Positions 59,400-64,000 of a DNA stretch of 64,000 bases are shown piece after piece. Within the stretch, counting starts at the first letter, position 1. Every line of letters begins with the position of its first letter. The notes under the pieces were generated by a model. The model was not told the DNA's origin. It saw only the letters and a list, made by a program, of their open reading frames with translations, and did not search any database. Made by a program: the position numbers and the translations under genes. The DNA comes from Hyalangium gracile (GTDB taxonomy: Bacteria; Myxococcota; Myxococcia; Myxococcales; Myxococcaceae). The stretch is from NCBI RefSeq assembly GCF_020103725.1, contig NZ_JAHXBG010000018.1, positions 1 to 64,000 of the forward strand, in the 5' to 3' direction.

Positions 59400-61340
59400 A
59401 TGAGCGAAGACGACAAGACCTATCTGTCGGGGCAGAGCCCGACGGCGAGCAAGCCCACCGGACCGCTGCAGATCGTTCCCGGCACGGTGCTCAAGGGCAC
59501 CTATCGGATCGACGCCGAGCTGGGCAGCGGGGGCATGGGCACGGTCTACCGGGCGACGCACCTCGGGCTGGACAAGACGATGGCGGTGAAGGTGCTGTCG
59601 CACCGGGCCATCGCCACGCCGGACAGCCTGGCGCGCTTCGAGCGTGAGGCGAAGGTGGCCGGCAAGGTGAGCCACCCGGCGATGACGCACGTCATCGACT
59701 TCGGCGTGGAGCAGGGCACGCCGTACATCGTCATGGAGTACGTGAGCGGCGTGGAGCTGGCGGAGCTCATCGAGCGCGGCGGGCCCATGTCGCCTCGGCG
59801 CGCGGTGGCGGTGATGCGGCAGATCGTCTCGCTGCTCCGAGCGGCGCACGCGCTGGACATCGTCCACCGGGACCTGAAACCGGCCAACATCAAGATCATC
59901 CAGGAGAGCTCCGAGGACAGTCAGGTCTTCGTGAAGGTGCTGGACTTCGGAGTGGCGAAGGTCGTCGGGGATGTGTCGGGGCAGCTCACCAGCGAGGGGA
60001 TGTTGGTGGGTACGCCGGCGTACATGGCGCCGGAGCAGATCACCGGCAAGCCGATCGACGGGAGGACGGACCTCTACTCCGCGGGCCTCATCTTCCACGA
60101 GATGCTCAGTGGCATCCGGGCCTTCAAGGGAGAGACGATCGCCCGCATCCTCCATGCGCAGATGAATGATCCGCCGCCGCCGCTGACGGTGCAGGTGCCG
60201 GACATCCTCCGTCAGACGCTCCAGAAGTTCGTCGAGAAGCGTCCGGAGGATCGTTTCCAGGACGCGGCCGAGGCGGATCGCGCGCTCATGGCCTGCGAGG
60301 ACGTGCTGCGGCCGCCCTCGGTGAACGTCATTGCCTCCACGGTGCTGACCGCCAGCGCGGAGCAGGAGCGGGCCGCCGAGCAGGGGGGGAAGACGGTCAC
60401 GTATCGCCCGAAGCAGGAAGAGCCAGCGCCGGTGGCTCCGGGCCCGAGCGACTCCGCTGCCAGGGAGTCCAAGCCGTCCTCGGGCGTCTCCGTCTCGGAC
60501 TCGCTCGTGAAGGAGGGGCAGGCGGTTCGGGAAGAGCCCGCGCTGGTCCCCGCCCCTGTCCCGGCGCCTGTTCCGGTGGCGCCCATGCCTGTCTCGCCGC
60601 CGCCTCCCGCGCCGGTGGCGCCTGCGCTCCAGAAGGTCGAGCCCCGGAAGTCCTCCGGCTCCAACATGGTCCTGGTGCTGGTGGGCGTTGCCGTCGTGCT
60701 CCTCCTGGTTGGACTGGCGGGGAGTGTGTGGGTCTGGAAGAGCGGACTCCTGACTGGCGGCAAGACGGGAGCCTCGACGCCGACCACCGATTCAGGGGCC
60801 GTCGCGGCACGGCCTGAGCCGGCACAGCCTCCGAAGAACGAGCCGCCCCCCACGGCGCCAGAGCCCAACACCCCCCCGGAAGACACTGGCACGACCGCGG
60901 CCGAGCCCGGGACGGAGCCGGAGCCGGAGCCTCCTGACACGGTGGCGCAAGGGGAGTCAGGGGACGAGGAACCCGCGCAAGGAGAGGACGGCGCGGCCGA
61001 GGGTGACGAGCCTCCGGTGGCCGAGACTCCGCCCGAGGAAGAACTCGCTCCGGGCTGCTACGTCGCGGTGGTGGCGTTCGAGTCCAGCCGAGCGGGGAAG
61101 GGGGACTATGGCCCGTGGATTCCGAAGTCGCTGAAGTCTCGGACCTCCATCAAGTGCTCCTCCATTCCTCCGCAGAGGAATATCGGCCAGTCGCAGGGGC
61201 TGTTCGATCAGTGGCCTGACTCGTCAGGCAAGCCTCGCTTCTACAACCCCATCACCTTCGAGCCTCAGAAGAAGGGTGAGCCGAACACCCGCCTCATGGT
61301 GGTGAAGGTCTACACGCAGGTGGCCGGGAAGGCTCCGTGA
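59400..61340 (+). CDS. Hanks-type Ser/Thr protein kinase with TM segment
   Basis: The protein (646 residues) has a kinase domain at about 35-295: GSGGMGTVY glycine loop, K64 (AVKVL), D158 in HRDLKPANIK, D182 (LDFGVAK) and GTPAYMAPEQ. A Pro/Ala/Glu-rich linker follows, then one membrane helix (about 423-447), another Pro/Glu linker and a small outer domain (about 560-646) starting APGCYVAVV. It begins MSEDDKT, a Thr after acidic residues that could be a phosphothreonine/FHA ligand. Its paralogue lies 16 bp downstream. Such receptor-like kinases are abundant in myxobacteria. Confidence 0.95.
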   Translation: MSEDDKTYLSGQSPTASKPTGPLQIVPGTVLKGTYRIDAELGSGGMGTVYRATHLGLDKTMAVKVLSHRAIATPDSLARFEREAKVAGKVSHPAMTHVIDFGVEQGTPYIVMEYVSGVELAELIERGGPMSPRRAVAVMRQIVSLLRAAHALDIVHRDLKPANIKIIQESSEDSQVFVKVLDFGVAKVVGDVSGQLTSEGMLVGTPAYMAPEQITGKPIDGRTDLYSAGLIFHEMLSGIRAFKGETIARILHAQMNDPPPPLTVQVPDILRQTLQKFVEKRPEDRFQDAAEADRALMACEDVLRPPSVNVIASTVLTASAEQERAAEQGGKTVTYRPKQEEPAPVAPGPSDSAARESKPSSGVSVSDSLVKEGQAVREEPALVPAPVPAPVPVAPMPVSPPPPAPVAPALQKVEPRKSSGSNMVLVLVGVAVVLLLVGLAGSVWVWKSGLLTGGKTGASTPTTDSGAVAARPEPAQPPKNEPPPTAPEPNTPPEDTGTTAAEPGTEPEPEPPDTVAQGESGDEEPAQGEDGAAEGDEPPVAETPPEEELAPGCYVAVVAFESSRAGKGDYGPWIPKSLKSRTSIKCSSIPPQRNIGQSQGLFDQWPDSSGKPRFYNPITFEPQKKGEPNTRLMVVKVYTQVAGKAP

Positions 61341-61356
61341 GCGAGGCGCGAGACGC

Positions 61357-63165
61357 ATGAGCGAGGACGACAAGACACACGCGCCCGCTCGGAAGCCACC
61401 AGCGAGTCCGCAGACCTCCGGTTCCCAGATCAGTCCGGGAGCGGTGCTCAAGGACACCTACCGCATCGAGGCCGAGCTGGGCAGCGGCGGCATGGGCACG
61501 GTCTATCGGGCGACGCACATCGGGCTCGACAAGACGATGGCGGTGAAGGTGCTGTCCCCCCGGGCCATCTCCTCGCCCGAGAGCCTGGCGCGCTTCGGCC
61601 GCGAGGCGAGGGTCGCTGGCAAGGTGAACCACCCGGCGATGACGCACGTCATCGACTTCGGCGTGGAGCAGGGCACGCCGTACATCGTCATGGAGTACGT
61701 GGACGGCATCGAGCTGGCCGAGTACATCGAGCGCCAGGGTCCGATGCCGCCGCGGCAGGCGGTGGCGGTGATGCGGCAGATCGTCTCGCTGCTGCACGCC
61801 GCGCACGCGCTGGGCATCGTCCACCGCGACCTCAAGCCCTCCAACATCAAGATCGTCCGAGCGGGCCCGGATGACGGTCAGCTCTTCGTGAAGGTGCTGG
61901 ACTTCGGCATCGCCAAGGTCATCGGCGACATGGCCGGGCAGCTCACCAGCGAAGGGATGATGGTGGGCACGCCGGCGTACATGGCGCCGGAGCAGATCGC
62001 CGGCAAGCCGATCGACGGGAGGACGGACCTCTACTCCGCGGGCCTCATCTTCCACGAGCTGCTCAGTGGCGTGCGCGCCTTCCAGGGAGAGACGATCGCG
62101 CGCATCCTCTACGCGCAGGTACACGAGCCGCCCCCGCCCGTGGCACTGCCGCTGCCGGACGTACTGCGGCAGACGCTCTTGAAGTTCTACGAGAAGCGTC
62201 CGGAGGATCGCTTCCAGGACGCGGCCCAGGCGGATCGGGCGCTCATGGCCTGCGAGGAGGCGCTGCGCTCCTTCTCCGGGGGCGTCGTCGTGGCCCCAGT
62301 CCCGCCCCAGGGCGACGTCTCGCGAGCCGCGAGTGCCACTCCGGAGTCCTTCTCCGCCACGATGCGTCGGCCCGAGTCCGGCTCCGCGCAGGCCGAGGCG
62401 CCCGCCGAGGGAGTCCTCTCCGCGACGATGATGCGGCCGGAGTCCGGCGCGAGCGGGGGCACGCCCTCACCCGCGGTCTCCCCTCCGCCGGCTCGGCCCG
62501 TGACGGACCGGGACCTGAAGCCCGCCCCGGCACTGCTCGGGACCGATCGACAGCCCGCTCCGGTGATACCGGCTCCCATGCCACCGGCTGCGATGCCGGG
62601 GGGCCACCCGGGGCCGATGCCAGGGCGCCACCCCGCCGCGAATCAGCGCGGGAAGTCCTCGGGCACGGGGAAGGGCTGTCTCATCGCCGTGCTGATCGTG
62701 GGCTTCTTGGGATGCCTGGGAATGACAGGGCTGGGCTTCCTGGCCTGGCTCAGCAACCTGAGCCAGGAGAATGCACAGTCGTCCTCCTTCACGAACGAGC
62801 ACCACACCGCCCACCCGCATGGGGATCCTCCGGAGGAGGAGGGCCTCGCCGCCTTCCAGGCAGCCGCCGTCGGACTGTCCCCAGGCTGCTACGCGACCGA
62901 GCTCATCATGCGGGCGGATCGCCATGGCAGCGAGCATGCCGGCGCATGGGAGATCGAGTCGGGCTCCGCCTGGAAGCCCGTGGACTGTTCCTCCGTTCGC
63001 CGCAAGCAGCCGAGCCGCGAGGCGATGGCGCTGATGGAGCAGTGGCCCGTCCAGGGAGAGCTCCTCCAGGTGGAGCTCTCCCCGCCGAAGCCAGATCCCG
63101 ATGACGCGGGCTCCCTCCTCAGGACGGTCCGCGCCTACACGCGGGTCTCGGAAGGAGCCCACTGA
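61357..63165 (+). CDS. Hanks-type Ser/Thr protein kinase, tandem paralogue
   Basis: The 602-residue protein is very similar to the kinase just upstream over the first 300 residues (same MSEDDKT start, K64, D158 and D182). The linker differs: it has two copies of the motif SATM(R/M)RPESG (residues 333-342 and 355-364) and many prolines. The membrane helix is at about 441-465. The outer domain (about 498-602) keeps the GCY start and the C-S-S and QWP positions of its partner, so both domains share an origin. The 16 bp gap suggests one transcript and a recent tandem duplication. Confidence 0.95.
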   Translation: MSEDDKTHAPARKPPASPQTSGSQISPGAVLKDTYRIEAELGSGGMGTVYRATHIGLDKTMAVKVLSPRAISSPESLARFGREARVAGKVNHPAMTHVIDFGVEQGTPYIVMEYVDGIELAEYIERQGPMPPRQAVAVMRQIVSLLHAAHALGIVHRDLKPSNIKIVRAGPDDGQLFVKVLDFGIAKVIGDMAGQLTSEGMMVGTPAYMAPEQIAGKPIDGRTDLYSAGLIFHELLSGVRAFQGETIARILYAQVHEPPPPVALPLPDVLRQTLLKFYEKRPEDRFQDAAQADRALMACEEALRSFSGGVVVAPVPPQGDVSRAASATPESFSATMRRPESGSAQAEAPAEGVLSATMMRPESGASGGTPSPAVSPPPARPVTDRDLKPAPALLGTDRQPAPVIPAPMPPAAMPGGHPGPMPGRHPAANQRGKSSGTGKGCLIAVLIVGFLGCLGMTGLGFLAWLSNLSQENAQSSSFTNEHHTAHPHGDPPEEEGLAAFQAAAVGLSPGCYATELIMRADRHGSEHAGAWEIESGSAWKPVDCSSVRRKQPSREAMALMEQWPVQGELLQVELSPPKPDPDDAGSLLRTVRAYTRVSEGAH

Positions 63166-63179
63166 GACGACCCGGGCCG

Positions 63180-64000
63180 TCAGGCCTGGGCCGAGGAGCC
63201 GCCCGACGTCGTCGAGGCCTCCGGGGCCTGCGAGCCCGCCGTCGGAGCGCCGTTGGCGGGAGGCTCCACCGTCTGCCCCGCCAGCTGCGTCAGCAGCGCC
63301 GTCATCCGCTTCGCGAAGCGGTTGGGATCCTCCAGCGGGCTGCCCTCGGTGAGCAGCGCCTGATCATGCAGCAGCTCGATCCACTCTGTGACCCGCTCGG
63401 CCTTCGCGTCCTTCTCGTGGAGCTTGCGCAGGTGCTCGATGACGGGGTGCGCGGGGTTCACCTCGAGGATGCGCTTGGCGCGGGGCATGCCTCGGCCGTG
63501 CTCGCGCAGCAGGCGCTCCAGGAAGGCGGGCGAGCCGCCCTCGGGCAGCACCAGGCAGACGGGTGAGTCGGTGAGGCGATCGGACACGCGCACCTCGCGG
63601 ACCGCGTCCTTGAGCACCTCCTTCATCCGCTCGGTGAGCGCCTTGAGGCCCTCGGCGTGCTCCTCCTTCTGCTTCTTCTCCTCGGGCGTCTCCTGGAGCT
63701 TCAGGTCCGCCTGCAGCGCGGACACCAGCGGCTTGCCGTCGAACTCGTGCAGCCCCTGGGCGGCCCACTCGTCCACCGGGTCGGTCAGGAAGAGCACCTC
63801 GTAGCCGCGCTTGCGCAGCGCCTCCAGGTGGGGCGAGCCCTCCAGCGCCTTCCGCGACTCGCCGAACATGTAATAGATGGCCTGCTGGCCCTCCTTCATG
63901 CGCGACACGTAGTCGGCCAGCGACGTCAACCCCTCCTGGTGGCTGCTCTCGTAGCGCACCAGGGCGCCCAGCTTCTCGCGGTGCTCGCTGTCGCCGGTCA
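63180..64000 (-). CDS. htpG: Molecular chaperone HtpG (Hsp90), C-terminal part
   Basis: The frame reads through the right edge of the window, so the N-terminal ATPase domain is missing here. The visible 273 codons cover the end of the middle domain and the C-terminal dimerisation domain. Family stretches include SLADYVSRMKEGQQAIYYMFGES, 'VLFLTDPVDEWA', 'DSPVCLV' and ILEVNPAHPVIE. A low-complexity Ala/Ser/Pro tail ends the protein. HtpG helps fold client proteins under stress. The stop lies 15 bp from the convergent kinase stop. Confidence 0.93.
   Translation of the reverse strand, partial: TGDSEHREKLGALVRYESSHQEGLTSLADYVSRMKEGQQAIYYMFGESRKALEGSPHLEALRKRGYEVLFLTDPVDEWAAQGLHEFDGKPLVSALQADLKLQETPEEKKQKEEHAEGLKALTERMKEVLKDAVREVRVSDRLTDSPVCLVLPEGGSPAFLERLLREHGRGMPRAKRILEVNPAHPVIEHLRKLHEKDAKAERVTEWIELLHDQALLTEGSPLEDPNRFAKRMTALLTQLAGQTVEPPANGAPTAGSQAPEASTTSGGSSAQA

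Overview
This 64 kb window is a GC-rich chromosome segment. GC in third codon positions is very high, genes often overlap by 4 bp (ATGA), and almost every gene has a clear reading frame. The gene set points to a myxobacterium (Myxococcota, probably Archangiaceae/Myxococcaceae): an alternative complex III plus caa3 oxidase operon, Hanks-type serine/threonine kinases with proline-rich linkers, beta-propeller lipoproteins, a zinc-ribbon/Cys-rich membrane protein and a lipid-type biosynthetic cluster. The genus is inferred, not proven. The first 76 bases are pure G and look like a sequencing or assembly artefact.

Layout. 0.2-6.2 kb: small unrelated genes (YheT-type hydrolase, Cys-cluster protein, zinc-ribbon membrane protein, GNAT, two outer-membrane-type proteins). 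6.2-7.05 kb: gene-free, with a large imperfect palindrome. 7.06-20.0 kb (minus): one respiratory operon, actABCDEF, a small anchored protein, a SCO protein, then coxB-coxA-coxC-coxD. 20.5-26.6 kb (minus): the exonuclease / ATP-dependent DNA ligase / Lhr helicase / PdeM repair cassette with an extra HNH endonuclease at its end. 27.7-30.6 kb (plus): trpE-trpG followed closely by a subclass B1 metallo-beta-lactamase. 30.9-39.2 kb: EamA transporter, a two-gene secretion/lipid-binding-like unit with HEAT repeats, a TonB-like protein, a bestrophin, and a beta-propeller lipoprotein. 39.2-44.8 kb (minus): fruB-fruK-fruA, with a FruR/Cra-like palindrome just upstream. 45.1-52.7 kb (plus): an unusual putative acyl-lipid cluster (SRPBCC protein, carnitine-acyltransferase-like protein lacking the catalytic His, STAS-like protein, acyl carrier protein, type III polyketide synthase, fatty acyl-AMP ligase, O-methyltransferase with an apparent frameshift at its start). 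52.9-59.1 kb (minus): aroF-trpD-trpC-trpF-trpB-trpA plus a histidine phosphatase. 59.4-63.2 kb: two tandem paralogous Ser/Thr kinases. 63.2-64 kb: the C-terminal part of HtpG, running off the window.

How the genes work together. ActA-F oxidise quinol and pass electrons to the caa3 oxidase, whose CoxB carries its own heme c. The two trp loci together encode the whole route from chorismate to tryptophan, with aroF supplying DAHP at the start of the shikimate pathway. The fru genes make a complete fructose phosphotransferase route to fructose-1,6-bisphosphate. In the 45-52 kb cluster, the ligase, carrier protein and type III synthase could activate a fatty acid, carry it and extend it to a pyrone or resorcinol, which the methyltransferase could then modify. 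The catalytically odd carnitine-acyltransferase-like protein is the least explained member and the best candidate for something new. No tRNA, rRNA, CRISPR array, IS element or prophage was seen.
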